Shown: in pieces, positions 1 through 8,476 of the stretch | Layout: each line of letters starts with the position of its first letter | How positions within the stretch are numbered: the first letter of the stretch is position 1 | Source: Gammaproteobacteria bacterium | GTDB taxonomy: Bacteria > Pseudomonadota > Gammaproteobacteria > Burkholderiales > Burkholderiaceae_C | Assembly (NCBI GenBank): GCA_018828125.1 | Contig: JAHJWB010000013.1 | Location: 124,001 to 188,000 of the forward strand | DNA: 64,000 bases | Direction: 5' to 3' | Translations under genes and position numbers: made by a program | Notes under the pieces: generated by a model | The model's database searches: none | What the model saw: only the letters and a program-made list of their open reading frames with translations | Told to the model about the DNA's origin: nothing

Positions 1-179
1 GCTTCGGTCAGTCGATGGCCGCCCGCCTCGCGCGCAAACAGGGCGGAGCCGACCTGCTTTTCCAGCGCCTGCAGGCGGCGTGCGACGGTGGTGTGGTCTA
101 CGGCCAGACGGCGCGCGGCGCCGACCAGCGTGCCAGCGCGGGCCAGTTCCAGAAAGTAGCGCAGGTTGTCCCAGTCCAT
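1..179 (-). CDS. LysR family transcriptional regulator, N-terminal part (cut by window edge)
   Basis: Reading the minus strand from an ATG at 179 gives a protein that opens MDWDNLRYFLELARAGTL and continues GAARRLAVDHTTVARRLQAL. This is the winged helix-turn-helix at the N-terminus of LysR-type regulators. The start is typical for the family (M-D-W-D/N-L-R-Y-F). Only about 59 residues are inside the window; the effector-binding domain lies before base 1, so the ligand cannot be inferred. It lies 20 bases downstream of the exported-protein gene on the same strand, so the two may be cotranscribed. Confidence 0.8.
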   Translation of the reverse strand, partial: MDWDNLRYFLELARAGTLVGAARRLAVDHTTVARRLQALEKQVGSALFAREAGGHRLTE

Positions 180-199
180 GGTGTTTGGCGGACGGGGTA

Positions 200-994
200 T
201 CAGCGCGAAGCCTTGGGTGACGCGTCGCCTGCTGCAGGCTCGCCAGCGTCATAGACCAGGACCATGGCCACTAGGACTTCGCCACTGCGGCCGGGACTGA
301 CGAACAGGTAGGCGGGTTTGCCATTGATCGTGCCCGTATAGCTGGGCGCCGCTCTGTGTGCCGTCCGTACAAAGTCACGTGGCGTGGGCACGGATTTCCA
401 TAGCCCGGTTTGGAAAGACTTTTTCCATTCGGCCGCGTCGACCTGGGAGCTGACGAAAAGGCGTGACAGCGCACCCTCTGGCGTCATCCAGACGCCCACA
501 TCGTCGTTGAGCCGTGCGGATGCAGGCCTTTTTGAGGCGTAGAACGCGTTCAGCGCAGCCTCAGCCTCGGCCGCCACCAACGCCTCTTGCTGGGGCGTGG
601 GCTGGTGGTTGGGCTCCGCGTCCCAGGGGTACAGGGGATACAGGCCATGACGGCGCACGTGCGCCAGCATGGCGGCGTTGTACTCCTTGGCAAATTGCTG
701 GAGCTTGCCCATGCGCTCCACCGCCACACTGCCTACGACGGTGGTGCATTCCAGCGGCTCGACGCGATCCCGCCCCTTCCACCAGGCGGAAGGCTCAAAG
801 GGCATGCCCGGCATCTGGTTGGCCACGCAGGCCGGAACACCCATGAACCGGGTGTCGCCCTTTTCGGCTGCAGCTTTCGCCGCTGCAGCGGGAGAGCCTG
901 CCAGCAACTCCTCTAGAGTCTGTGCGGCAGCCGCTGCGGGGGATGTCCACGCCAGGCAGACCGTGGACAGCAACGTGATCAACCATGTTTTCAT
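200..994 (-). CDS. Hypothetical exported protein
   Basis: A 264-aa protein. The chosen start (994) gives a clear Sec signal peptide, [16 protein letters not shown] followed by an Ala-rich cleavage region near residue 24. Longer in-frame starts upstream would bury this signal. The mature part has two cysteines (in GVPACVAN and LECTTVV) that could form a disulfide, and a C-terminal segment ([22 protein letters not shown]) that looks like a beta-rich fold. I do not recognise a family and assign no function. It is divergent from mmsA; the 194-bp gap between them must carry both promoters. Confidence 0.65.
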   Translation of the reverse strand: MKTWLITLLSTVCLAWTSPAAAAAQTLEELLAGSPAAAAKAAAEKGDTRFMGVPACVANQMPGMPFEPSAWWKGRDRVEPLECTTVVGSVAVERMGKLQQFAKEYNAAMLAHVRRHGLYPLYPWDAEPNHQPTPQQEALVAAEAEAALNAFYASKRPASARLNDDVGVWMTPEGALSRLFVSSQVDAAEWKKSFQTGLWKSVPTPRDFVRTAHRAAPSYTGTINGKPAYLFVSPGRSGEVLVAMVLVYDAGEPAAGDASPKASR

Positions 995-1188
995 CGCCAA
1001 CTTTCTGGGTGGTGGAACGGCATGCTGCAGACACCGCGCGGCTTGTGCGTCGATCTGCATTTTTGCAAACCCTGTGCGCAGTATTGTCTATTGTCTTCAC
1101 AATTTTGCACAGCTACCATGCACGGGTTACCCGCTTCTTGCCCTTTTCACTGGCTTCTAGCGCCCTCACTTATCAGGAGACAAAACCC

Positions 1189-2712
1189 ATGAACGCACCC
1201 ACCTCTTCGGCCGTACTGGCCCCCACCGTCAAGCTGCTGATCGGCGGCCAGTTCGTCGAGTCCAAGACCACCGAGTGGCGCGACGTGGTGAATCCTGCCA
1301 CGCAAGAGGTGCTGGCCCGCGTGCCGTTTGCCACTGCAGATGAAATCAACGCCGCCGTGGCCTCGGCCAAGGAAGCCTTCAAGACCTGGAAGAAGACCCC
1401 GATCGGCGCACGCGCGCGCATCTTCCTCAAGTACCAGCAGCTCATCCGCGAAAACATGGCCGAGCTGGCCGCGATCCTGACGGCCGAACAGGGCAAGACC
1501 TTGCCCGATGCTGAAGGCGATGTGTTCCGTGGCCTGGAAGTGGTCGAACACGCTGCCAGCATTGGCAACCTGCAGTTGGGCGAGCTGGCCAACAACGTGG
1601 CCGGTGGTGTGGACACCTACACCCTGATGCAACCCCTGGGTGTGTGCGCAGGCATCACGCCGTTCAACTTCCCCGCCATGATCCCGCTCTGGATGTTCCC
1701 CATGGCCATCGCCACGGGCAACACCTTCGTGCTCAAGCCGTCGGAGCAAGACCCCATGGTGACCATGCGCCTGGTGGAGCTGGCGCTGGAAGCGGGCGTA
1801 CCCACCGGCGTGCTCAACGTGATCCACGGCGGCGAGATGGCCGTGAACGCCATCTGCGACCACCAGGACATCAAGGCGATCAGCTTTGTGGGCTCTACCA
1901 AGGTCGGCACGCACGTGTACAACCGCGCCAGCCTGAACGGCAAGCGCGTGCAGTGCATGATGGGCGCCAAGAACCACGCCATCGTCATGCCCGACGCCAA
2001 CAAGGAGCAAACCCTGAACGCCCTGGCCGGTGCTGCCTTTGGCGCGGCAGGCCAACGCTGCATGGCGCTGTCGGTGGTGGTGCTGGTGGGCGAGGCCCAA
2101 AAGTGGATTCCTGAGCTGGTGGCCAAGGCCAAGACGCTCAAGATCAGCGCGGGCACCGAAAAAGGCACGGACGTGGGCCCGGTGGTGTCGTGTGCGGCCA
2201 AAGAGCGCGTGCAAGGCCTCATCGAACGCGGCGTGGCCGACGGCGCCAAGCTGGAGCTGGATGGCCGCAACCCGCAGGTGGCGGGCTACGAAAAGGGCAA
2301 CTTTGTCGGCCCAACGGTGTTCAGCGGTGTGAAGCCCGGCATGAGCATCTATGAGCAGGAAGTCTTTGGCCCCGTGCTGTGCCTGTCGGCTGCAGCAGAC
2401 ATTGACGAAGCCATCGAGTTCATCAACAACAACCCCAACGGCAACGGCACCGCCATCTTCACGCAGTCGGGCGCTGCGGCACGCAAGTTCCAGGAAGAAA
2501 TCGACGTGGGACAGGTCGGCATCAACGTGCCAATCCCCGTGCCTGTGCCGCTGTTCTCGTTCTCGGGTTCGCGCGCGTCCAAGCTGGGTGACCTGGGCCC
2601 TTACGGCAAGCAAGTCGTGTTGTTCTACACACAGACCAAGACGGTCACGGCCCGCTGGTTTGATGACAGCACCATCTCGCATGGTGTGAACACGACGATT
2701 AGTCTGAAGTAA
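1189..2712 (+). CDS. mmsA: CoA-acylating methylmalonate-semialdehyde dehydrogenase
   Basis: A 507-aa aldehyde dehydrogenase of the CoA-acylating class. It oxidises methylmalonate semialdehyde (or malonate semialdehyde) to propionyl-CoA (or acetyl-CoA), with NAD+ and CoA, in the last steps of valine and beta-alanine breakdown. The NAD-binding region contains [10 protein letters not shown] (residues 180-189). The catalytic cysteine is C291 in GQRCMALS. The tail [17 protein letters not shown] is characteristic of MmsA. The start at 1189 follows AGGAG with 8-base spacing; an upstream in-frame extension has no such site. It is followed by an isobutyryl-CoA-type dehydrogenase and mmsB, which fits the valine pathway. 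The gene is directly followed by a G+C-rich repeat. Confidence 0.95.
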   Translation: MNAPTSSAVLAPTVKLLIGGQFVESKTTEWRDVVNPATQEVLARVPFATADEINAAVASAKEAFKTWKKTPIGARARIFLKYQQLIRENMAELAAILTAEQGKTLPDAEGDVFRGLEVVEHAASIGNLQLGELANNVAGGVDTYTLMQPLGVCAGITPFNFPAMIPLWMFPMAIATGNTFVLKPSEQDPMVTMRLVELALEAGVPTGVLNVIHGGEMAVNAICDHQDIKAISFVGSTKVGTHVYNRASLNGKRVQCMMGAKNHAIVMPDANKEQTLNALAGAAFGAAGQRCMALSVVVLVGEAQKWIPELVAKAKTLKISAGTEKGTDVGPVVSCAAKERVQGLIERGVADGAKLELDGRNPQVAGYEKGNFVGPTVFSGVKPGMSIYEQEVFGPVLCLSAAADIDEAIEFINNNPNGNGTAIFTQSGAAARKFQEEIDVGQVGINVPIPVPVPLFSFSGSRASKLGDLGPYGKQVVLFYTQTKTVTARWFDDSTISHGVNTTISLK

Positions 2713-2830
2713 CCCCCTGAGCGGCTGCGCCGCTTCCCCCTTTCTCTGCATCGCTGTGCGATGCGGAAGGGGGACGCCACCCGTGCCTGAACCGCGTGAT
2801 GGCGGCCCTTGCACGGTGGCACTGGCCTTG
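2711..2830 (+). repeat. G+C-rich dispersed repeat, family B, copy 1
   Basis: The stretch after the mmsA stop reads CCCCTGAGCGGCTGCGCCGC, then a C-rich run, a stem-loop and GGGGGACGCC, then GGCGGCCCTTGCACGGTGGC. The same blocks in the same order occur on the opposite strand at 59135-59250. It begins just downstream of a gene, as expected for a REP-like element or a terminator-associated repeat. Confidence 0.6.
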
Positions 2831-2875
2831 GGCCACGCCGGTGTCAACCGCATGGGTCGGTGGTAAAAGCGGGAC

Positions 2876-3298
2876 ATGCATATTTTCAAACGGAAGCATT
2901 GGGTATCGACGATGGCGCTGAACGCGGGCGCTGTGTGTGCGTTGTTGTTGAGCGCCGGTGCACAAGCGCAAGGTGGCGCTGCGTGCAGTGACTCTCAAAC
3001 CGTCGAGGCGACCAACGCCTGCGCGGTCAAGGCCTACCAGGAAACAGACACGCAAATCGCCATCCTGTATGGCGACGTGATGCGTGCCTTGTCGGCCCAT
3101 GAACGCCCCCAGCTACGCCAGGAGCACACCGCCTGGCAGCGGGACCGCATCGCGCGCTGCAAGCAGGCCACCCGCGCCAGCGAGTCAGAACCCACGTGGC
3201 CGCGCCTGTACCACGAGTGCCTGACCGCAGAGACCGAGGCCCGCCGCAGGGGACTGCTGCGCTGGCTGACGCTGGACCACCCGTCGGCCAAGCCCTGA
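2876..3298 (+). CDS. Exported protein with LprI-like (DUF1311) domain
   Basis: A 140-aa protein. Residues 1-32 form a signal peptide with basic residues (KRKH) and a hydrophobic core ending in GAQAQ. The mature part has the pattern of the lysozyme-inhibitor LprI N-terminal / DUF1311 family: CSDS..., then NACAVKAYQETDTQIAILY, then LRQEHTAWQRDRIARCK. The paired cysteines should form the family disulfide. Members are periplasmic; some inhibit lysozyme, but most are untested. It sits 60 bases before the acyl-CoA dehydrogenase gene and may be read from the same transcript, though its role is unrelated to valine breakdown as far as I can tell. Confidence 0.75.
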   Translation: MHIFKRKHWVSTMALNAGAVCALLLSAGAQAQGGAACSDSQTVEATNACAVKAYQETDTQIAILYGDVMRALSAHERPQLRQEHTAWQRDRIARCKQATRASESEPTWPRLYHECLTAETEARRRGLLRWLTLDHPSAKP

Positions 3299-3358
3299 GG
3301 CCAGAGAACAGAGACCAGGGACACGCACCACAACAAGCGACAGCGAGACAAAAACACC

Positions 3359-4525
3359 ATGGACTTTGAGCTCTCCGAAGAACAACGCGCCTTTGCCCAG
3401 ACGGCCCGCGACTTTGCGCTGGCCGAATTCGCCCCCCACGCTGCCGAGTGGGACGCCCAGGCCATCTTCCCCAAGGAAGCGATTGCCAAGGCCGGCGAGC
3501 TGGGCTTTTGTGGCCTGTACGCCCCCGAAGCCGCCGGTGGCCTCGCCCTGCCCCGGCTCGACGCCACGCTGGTGTTTGAAGAAATGGCGGCCATCGACCC
3601 CAGCACCACCGCCTTCATCACCATCCACAACATGGCTACCTGGATGCTGGGCACCTGGGCCACCCCCGCCGTGCGCGACCACTGGGGCCCGCTGCTGACC
3701 ACCGGCGAAAAGCTCGCGTCGTACTGCCTGACCGAACCCGGTGCAGGCTCAGACGCCGCATCGCTCAAGACCCGCGCCGAGCTGGTCGGCAACGAATACG
3801 TCATCAACGGCGCCAAGGCCTTCATCAGCGGCGCGGGCAGCACCGATGTGCTGGTGCTCATGGCCCGCACTGGGGATGCAGCATCGGGCGCCAGCGGCAT
3901 CAGCGCCTTTGCCGTGCCAGCCGATGCGCCCGGCATCAGCTACGGCAAGAAGGAACAAAAGATGGGCTGGAACAGCCAGCCCACGCGCACCATCAGCTTT
4001 GACAACGTGCGCATCCCGGCCGACCACCTGCTGGGCCGCGAAGGCGAAGGCTTCAAGATCGCCATGAAGGGCCTGGACGGCGGCCGCATCAACATCGCCA
4101 CCTGCTCGGTGGGCGCGGCGCAAGGCGCGCTCAACGCGGCGCAGCAGTACATGCAGGACCGCAAACAGTTCGGCAAACCCATCGCCAGCTTCCAGGCGCT
4201 GCAGTTCAAGCTGGCCGACATGGCGACCGAACTCGTCGCCGCCCGCCAGATGGTGCGCCTGGCCGCCAGCAAATTGGACGCCGGTGCACGCGACGCATCC
4301 ACCTACTGCGCCATGGCCAAACGCTTTGCCACCGACGCAGGTTTCACCGTCATCAACGACGCCCTGCAACTGCACGGCGGCTACGGCTACATCCGCGAAT
4401 ACCCGCTGGAGCGCCTGCTGCGCGACGCGCGCGTGCACCAGATCCTGGAAGGCACCAACGAAATCATGCGGGTCATCATTGCGCGGCGCATGCTGGATGG
4501 GGATGCGGCGGAGGTGATTCGTTAA
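3359..4525 (+). CDS. Acyl-CoA dehydrogenase, probably isobutyryl-CoA dehydrogenase
   Basis: A 388-aa flavin acyl-CoA dehydrogenase. It removes two hydrogens from a short branched acyl-CoA and passes electrons to ETF. The N-terminal helical domain starts MDFELSEEQRAF. The middle beta domain has SYCLTEPGAGSDAASLKT (FAD/substrate site). The C-terminal domain carries the catalytic glutamate, E364, in LEGTNEIMR, the position used by short-chain and isobutyryl-CoA enzymes. The substrate call rests on context: mmsA lies upstream and mmsB downstream, which together give three steps of valine catabolism. The alternative is a general short/branched-chain enzyme. A family-A repeat follows the stop. Confidence 0.85.
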   Translation: MDFELSEEQRAFAQTARDFALAEFAPHAAEWDAQAIFPKEAIAKAGELGFCGLYAPEAAGGLALPRLDATLVFEEMAAIDPSTTAFITIHNMATWMLGTWATPAVRDHWGPLLTTGEKLASYCLTEPGAGSDAASLKTRAELVGNEYVINGAKAFISGAGSTDVLVLMARTGDAASGASGISAFAVPADAPGISYGKKEQKMGWNSQPTRTISFDNVRIPADHLLGREGEGFKIAMKGLDGGRINIATCSVGAAQGALNAAQQYMQDRKQFGKPIASFQALQFKLADMATELVAARQMVRLAASKLDAGARDASTYCAMAKRFATDAGFTVINDALQLHGGYGYIREYPLERLLRDARVHQILEGTNEIMRVIIARRMLDGDAAEVIR

Positions 4526-4535
4526 CCCCGATTGC

Positions 4536-4598
4536 TCCAAAATCCATAGCTACTAGCGCTTACCCAATAAGCGCTAGAGGCATATTTAGCTTCAATTT
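4536..4598 (+). repeat. Dispersed palindromic repeat, family A, copy 1
   Basis: Core TAGCGCTTACCCAATAAGC plus GCTAGAGGC, preceded by CCATAGCTAC and followed by ATTTAGCTTCAA. The inverted arms are TAGCGCTT and AAGCGCTA. The element ends 3 bases before the MOSC start codon. Confidence 0.85.
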
Positions 4599-4601
4599 AA
4601 C

Positions 4602-5168
4602 ATGATCTTGTCCACCACGGTTGCCGCAGTCCACCGCGATGCCGAGCACCGCTTTTCCAAAGAGCGCGTGCCGTCCGTCGAGCTGGTGGCGGGCATCGGC
4701 GTGGTGGGCGACGCGCATGCCGGGCGCAAAGTTCAGCACCGGTCCCGCGTGCGGGTGGACCCGAGCCAGCCCAACCTGCGCCAGGTGCATCTCATGTCCG
4801 AATCGCTCTTTGCACACCTGCAAGACCTGGACTTCACCATCGCACCCGGCGAGCTGGGCGAAAACATCACACTGGCTGACGCGGAAGGCCTGGACTGGCG
4901 TGCGCTGATTGCCCTGCCCGTGGGCACGCAGCTGCGCTTTGCAGGCGGTGCCGTCGTGCAGCTGACCGGCCTGCGCAACCCCTGCCAGCAGATCGAAGCG
5001 CACCAACGCGGCCTGCTGGCCGCCATGCTGGGGCGGGACGACCAGGGACGCGTGGTGCGCAAGGCCGGCGTGATGTCGGTGGTGCTCGCCAGCGGCACCG
5101 TGGCCGAAGGCGAAGCCGTCGCTGTGCACCTGCCCGATCCGCCGCACCAAGCCATGGAACGCGTCTGA
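4602..5168 (+). CDS. MOSC domain-containing protein
   Basis: A 188-aa protein filled by a single MOSC (molybdenum cofactor sulfurase C-terminal) domain. Visible hallmarks are VVGDAHAG near the N-terminus, LGENIT in the middle, and the conserved cysteine in LRNPCQQI. Stand-alone MOSC proteins (YiiM/YuaD-like) bind a molybdopterin cofactor and act as oxidoreductases or sulfur carriers. The substrate is unknown. The gene begins right after a repeat and ends 2 bases before the TfoX-like gene, so these two are translationally close. It has no obvious link with valine catabolism. Confidence 0.85.
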   Translation: MILSTTVAAVHRDAEHRFSKERVPSVELVAGIGVVGDAHAGRKVQHRSRVRVDPSQPNLRQVHLMSESLFAHLQDLDFTIAPGELGENITLADAEGLDWRALIALPVGTQLRFAGGAVVQLTGLRNPCQQIEAHQRGLLAAMLGRDDQGRVVRKAGVMSVVLASGTVAEGEAVAVHLPDPPHQAMERV

Positions 5169-5170
5169 CC

Positions 5171-5641
5171 ATGCCCGCCCGCCCCCTCAGCGACGAAACC
5201 CTGCACCTGATCGATGCCGTGCGCACGGCACTTGCGCACCGCAGCGATGTGGAAGAGCGGACCATGTTCGGCTGCTACTGCTTCTTTGTGGACGGCAAGC
5301 TGTGCATCGGCATCAAAGGTGAAGACCTGCTGGTGCGCCTGCCGCCAGACCGCCACACCGAATTGCAGGAGATGCAGAACACCCGCGAACTCTCGCCCGG
5401 CGGCGGCATGAAGGGCTACTTCTGGGTGGAACCCAACGGCTACGCCACGCGCGCGCAGTGGAGCTTCTGGCTGGACGAAGCCCTGGCCTACAACCCGCTG
5501 GCCAAAGCCACGCCGCGCAAGAAGCCGAAGAAAAGCACCGTGGCGGCTGCAGACAAGCAGGCGCCGTCTGCCGCAAGCAAGGCGCCCAGGAAAAAAGCCG
5601 CCGCCCAGAAGAAGCACAGCATCTTCGAAGCCGACGACTGA
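5171..5641 (+). CDS. TfoX N-terminal domain protein with Lys/Ala-rich tail
   Basis: A 156-aa protein. Residues about 8-105 match the TfoX/Sxy N-terminal domain: the V-E-E-R-T-M-F-G motif, then CFFVDGKLCIGI, then MKGYFWV. The C-terminal 50 residues (from about 110) are rich in Lys, Ala and Pro (PRKKPKKS, APRKKAAAQKK) and probably disordered. TfoX-N proteins occur with or without the competence-regulator C-terminal domain; this one lacks it, so a competence role should not be assumed. The basic tail could contact nucleic acid. The next gene starts 29 bases downstream. Confidence 0.8.
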   Translation: MPARPLSDETLHLIDAVRTALAHRSDVEERTMFGCYCFFVDGKLCIGIKGEDLLVRLPPDRHTELQEMQNTRELSPGGGMKGYFWVEPNGYATRAQWSFWLDEALAYNPLAKATPRKKPKKSTVAAADKQAPSAASKAPRKKAAAQKKHSIFEADD

Positions 5642-5670
5642 TCCGCCCCACCCCACCGGAGCCCACCGCC

Positions 5671-6072
5671 ATGCCCATCCGCATCGTCCGCCTCGGCACC
5701 CCGCGCGCCACCGGGGAAGGCACCCGCATCGGCACCGTGCGCCGCCCGCCGCGTGGCGTGCCCAAGGCCGAGTTCGCCAGCCGCGACTATTACGACGTGT
5801 GGTACCCCCTGCTCGCCCCCACCTCCGACCTCATGGCCCAGGGCCAGCAGGTGCCGTCCGGGGTGGAAGGCGACAAGGCGTGGGCAGCGTTCGTCAAACA
5901 GTTCCGCAAAGAGCTGGCCCAGCCCGAAGCCAGCCGCACGCTCGACCTGCTGGCCGCACTGTCGCACCACAGCGCAATGTCAGTGGGCTGCTACTGCGAG
6001 GACGAAGCGCGCTGCCACCGCTCGGTGCTGCGCGCCGAACTACAAGCCCGCGGCGCAGACATCAGCACCTAG
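5671..6072 (+). CDS. DUF488 family protein
   Basis: A 133-aa protein. The start MPIRIVRLGTPR is preceded by CCGGAG and gives the usual family length. DUF488 features seen are YYDVWYPLLAP and the C-terminal cysteine/histidine cluster CYCEDEARCHRSVL, the most conserved segment of the family, often suspected to bind metal or act on nucleic acids. The biochemical role is unknown. It is the third of three small genes between the acyl-CoA dehydrogenase and mmsB, all on one strand. A degenerate family-A repeat separates it from mmsB. Confidence 0.8.
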   Translation: MPIRIVRLGTPRATGEGTRIGTVRRPPRGVPKAEFASRDYYDVWYPLLAPTSDLMAQGQQVPSGVEGDKAWAAFVKQFRKELAQPEASRTLDLLAALSHHSAMSVGCYCEDEARCHRSVLRAELQARGADIST

Positions 6073-6135
6073 ATTTCAAGCTTTTTAGGCCGTTACCGCG
6101 CAATGGATATGCCTTTCTAGCTATCAAATTCATAC
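6071..6135 (-). repeat. Dispersed palindromic repeat, family A, copy 2 (degenerate)
   Basis: Read on the minus strand: AATTTGATAGCTAGAAAGGC, then a poorly matched arm pair, then GGCCTAAAAAGCTTGAAA. The flanks fit the family, but the TAGCGCTT arms have decayed. Confidence 0.55.
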
Positions 6136-6190
6136 CAAACCCGTACCCCTTCCTTTTCACCATCACAACGACATCAAGGAGCAACACACC

Positions 6191-7075
6191 ATGAAAATCG
6201 CATTCATCGGCCTCGGCAACATGGGCGGCCCCATGGCACACAACCTGCACAAGGCAGGCCACGAAGTGCGCGCGTTCGACCTCTCACAACCCGCCCGCGA
6301 CAAGCTGGCCGCAGACGGCGTGCCCATCGCCGCTGATGCCAAGGCCGCCGTGCAAGGCGCCGAAGTCGTCATCAGCATGCTGCCCGCCAGCCAGCATGTA
6401 GACGGCCTGTTCCTGGGCGCGGGCGACCTGCTGGCTCAGTTGCCCGCAGGCACGCTGGTCATCGACTGCTCAACAATAGCCGCCGCCACCTCCCGCAAGG
6501 TGGCCGAGGCCGCCAAGGCCAAGGGCGTGGCCTTTATCGACGCCCCAGTGTCGGGCGGCACCGGCGGCGCCATTGCAGGCACCCTCACCTTCATGGTGGG
6601 CGGCGACGCAGCCGACCTGGAACGTGCCCGCCCCGTGCTCGAAAAAATGGGCGCCAACATCTTCCACGCAGGCAGCGTGGGCGCAGGCCAGACGGCCAAG
6701 ATCTGCAACAACATGCTGCTGGGCATCCTGATGGCCGGCACCAGCGAAGCCATTGCCCTGGGCGTAGCCAACGGCCTGGACCCCAAGGTGCTGAGCGAAA
6801 TCATGCGCCGCAGCTCGGGCGGCAATTGGGCGCTGGAGAAGTACAACCCCTTCCCCGGCGTGATGGAAACGGCGCCTGCGAGCAAAGGCTATGCGGGCGG
6901 GTTTGGCACGGACCTGATGCTCAAGGACCTGGGCCTGGCGCAGGAGAACGCCATGGCGGTGAAGGCTGCCACGCCGCTGGGGGGCATGGCGCGCAATTTG
7001 TATGCGGCACACAGCCTGGCAGGGCATGGGGGGCTGGATTTTTCCAGCATTATCAAGATGGTGCAGAAGAGTTGA
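6191..7075 (+). CDS. mmsB: 3-hydroxyisobutyrate dehydrogenase
   Basis: A 294-aa NAD-dependent beta-hydroxyacid dehydrogenase that oxidises 3-hydroxyisobutyrate to methylmalonate semialdehyde, the substrate of MmsA encoded 3.5 kb upstream. The N-terminal Rossmann motif is GLGNMGGPM (residues 7-15). The substrate-binding signature DAPVSGGTGGA is at 118-128. The catalytic lysine is K170 in GQTAKICNN. The C-terminal helical domain ends with FSSIIKMV, typical of HIBADH. A good ribosome site (AAGGAG) precedes the ATG. A strong bidirectional terminator follows. Confidence 0.93.
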   Translation: MKIAFIGLGNMGGPMAHNLHKAGHEVRAFDLSQPARDKLAADGVPIAADAKAAVQGAEVVISMLPASQHVDGLFLGAGDLLAQLPAGTLVIDCSTIAAATSRKVAEAAKAKGVAFIDAPVSGGTGGAIAGTLTFMVGGDAADLERARPVLEKMGANIFHAGSVGAGQTAKICNNMLLGILMAGTSEAIALGVANGLDPKVLSEIMRRSSGGNWALEKYNPFPGVMETAPASKGYAGGFGTDLMLKDLGLAQENAMAVKAATPLGGMARNLYAAHSLAGHGGLDFSSIIKMVQKS

Positions 7076-7089
7076 GTTTTTCTCTATCG

Positions 7090-7122
7090 CAAAAAACGCC
7101 AGCGTTTTGCTGACGTTTTTTG
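7090..7122. terminator. Bidirectional intrinsic terminator after mmsB
   Basis: CAAAAAACGCCAGC (7090-7103), loop GTTTT, GCTGACGTTTTTTG (7109-7122). The 14-bp stem has one mismatch and A/T runs at both ends, so it can stop mmsB on the plus strand and read-through from the MerR gene on the minus strand. Confidence 0.85.
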
Positions 7123-7280
7123 CACAGTCTGACCAGCGTGGAAAAAAGCCGATGAACCAGTTAACCCAGCGTGGCAACTAACAGCACGCTGATTAAGTTC
7201 ACCTCGAATTGTGGGATGTCGAACCTGAGGCTCGGCTTCCGCATTCGGCCAGAAGCGAGCATCCGCGATTGCTTCACAGC

Positions 7281-7859
7281 TCAATCATTCTTCGCACAAT
7301 TCGTTGCTGTAGGGCCGAAATCTTTCGCAACGTGCCGAATTGCTGCAACCGCTCTCCGTGACAGTCCGAGCGAACGCAAAAATGCTGCGTGCTGTTCGGG
7401 CGCGTCCAATTCAAAAGCACTGTGCCAATGGCGCATGGCGTCATCATCGAAACCAGCCTGCCGCAGCAGTTCGACCCATTCACTCTTTCTTCGGGCTTGT
7501 CGCTGGCCATGGAACTCAGGCATAGCAAGCAAACGCGCCAAACCCTTCTGTTGTTCTCTCAAGCGTTGCACTTCATCGCAAAGTGAGAGTAGTCGCTGCT
7601 CCAGCAAAGCGGCCGGACCATCCGCGCTGAGCCGCTGCTGCAACAACACTCCAATAGCCTGCAGCGACAAGCCCGCCTCGCGGTAGTGACGGATGGTTTG
7701 TAGTCTACGGAGTTCCTCATCACCGTAGAGCCGGTATCCGGCCTGGTTGCGCGATAGTGGTTGCAACAGGCCGAGAGCCTCATAGTGCAGTAGGGATGAG
7801 CGTGCCAACCCCGAGGTGCGGGCCAGGTGGCCCAAGGTCAGTGTGCGTGGAGGGCTCAT
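7281..7859 (-). CDS. MerR family transcriptional regulator
   Basis: A 192-aa regulator. The N-terminal winged helix is LTLGHLARTSGLARSSLLHY followed by LGLLQP and GYRLY, the standard MerR DNA-binding layout (residues about 7-75). A long coiled-coil dimerisation helix follows (residues about 80-125). The C-terminal part (about 130-192) has no metal-binding cysteine pair and reads RQAGFDDDAMRHWHSAFE, so the effector is probably not a thiophilic metal. Its start overlaps the end of the upstream gene by 4 bases, so both are made from one mRNA. The shared promoter at 8301-8331 has the 19-bp spacer expected for MerR control, which suggests autoregulation. Confidence 0.88.
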   Translation of the reverse strand: MSPPRTLTLGHLARTSGLARSSLLHYEALGLLQPLSRNQAGYRLYGDEELRRLQTIRHYREAGLSLQAIGVLLQQRLSADGPAALLEQRLLSLCDEVQRLREQQKGLARLLAMPEFHGQRQARRKSEWVELLRQAGFDDDAMRHWHSAFELDAPEQHAAFLRSLGLSRRAVAAIRHVAKDFGPTATNCAKND

Positions 7860-8272
7860 GCATTGAACGGTAAGCGATCGGGGGGAAGAAAGTGTCGTCT
7901 CGCTTCATCACTGGCCAACAATGTTGGTGAATAGTGCCGAGCCAGCACGCTGCGCGCGTCATTCACCAGGGCTTGGTTGCAGTGCAAGAAGCAAGGCCAA
8001 TCCTTTTCCGGCTCCATTGCGCCGCCCTGGGCCATCAGGCGCAGTAGTACTTCTGTGATGGTTCGGTGAAACTTATTTTCGGCGCCGTAGTGAGTGGCGA
8101 AGCGGGCGAGAGCCGTACAGGTCTCCTCAATGGCCATTTCGAGTGGAGCACTTCGAAGTTGCAGCCAACCCAACCGCAGATGCTGCAAATGGCCGAATTC
8201 GCTCGGCAGCAATTGGCAATTGTTCACTGCGGTGACAAACGCTACGTCGTCGATAAGGGGTGTAGCAGCCAT
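7856..8272 (-). CDS. Conserved protein of unknown function, coupled to MerR regulator
   Basis: A 138-aa, probably all-helical soluble protein. The ATG at 8272 is preferred because GGAG lies 6 bases upstream; an in-frame ATG at 8284 has no ribosome site. The pattern FGHLQHLRLGWLQLR, then ALARFATHYGAENKFHRTIT, recalls a family of short proteins with conserved His (H-L-R-L-A-W and K-F/Y-H-x-T-I-T) that I know only as uncharacterised. It overlaps the MerR gene by 4 bases, so it is presumably regulated by that protein and may act on or sense the same signal. I assign no function. Base composition is less G+C-rich than the neighbours, which may indicate transfer. Confidence 0.7.
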   Translation of the reverse strand: MAATPLIDDVAFVTAVNNCQLLPSEFGHLQHLRLGWLQLRSAPLEMAIEETCTALARFATHYGAENKFHRTITEVLLRLMAQGGAMEPEKDWPCFLHCNQALVNDARSVLARHYSPTLLASDEARRHFLPPDRLPFNA

Positions 8273-8300
8273 GAAGGTCTCCATAAATCAAGGAGCTTTA

Positions 8301-8331
8301 AATTTATTGGTGACGGTCATAGTCAGGTCAA
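8301..8331 (-). promoter_or_regulatory. MerR-type promoter with 19-bp spacer
   Basis: On the minus strand TTGACC (8331-8326) and TAAATT (8306-8301) are separated by 19 bases, longer than the usual 17 and typical of promoters activated by MerR proteins. The spacer holds a TGAC-N7-GTCA dyad. It lies just ahead of the gene pair that includes a MerR regulator. Confidence 0.6.
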
Positions 8332-8476
8332 GCTGCAGATTCAATTTGGATACGAACGTTTGGGAATGCCGACAACCGCTCGGGGCCCAAAGCGACCCGC
8401 GAAGCATCCGACCGAAATCTGAGCATCGCTAACATCTAAAGTTCGTCAACCAAACCGTCGCACACCCCTTACACCC

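Noticed and set aside
1083..1105. Operator-like ATTGT-CTTC-ACAAT before mmsA
   Set aside because: Arms of only five bases; too short to call without conservation data.
1147..2889. Long minus-strand open frame opposite mmsA (580 codons)
   Set aside because: It is the antisense shadow of mmsA: composition is His/Ala/Arg-rich, it has no known domain, and mmsA itself is certain.
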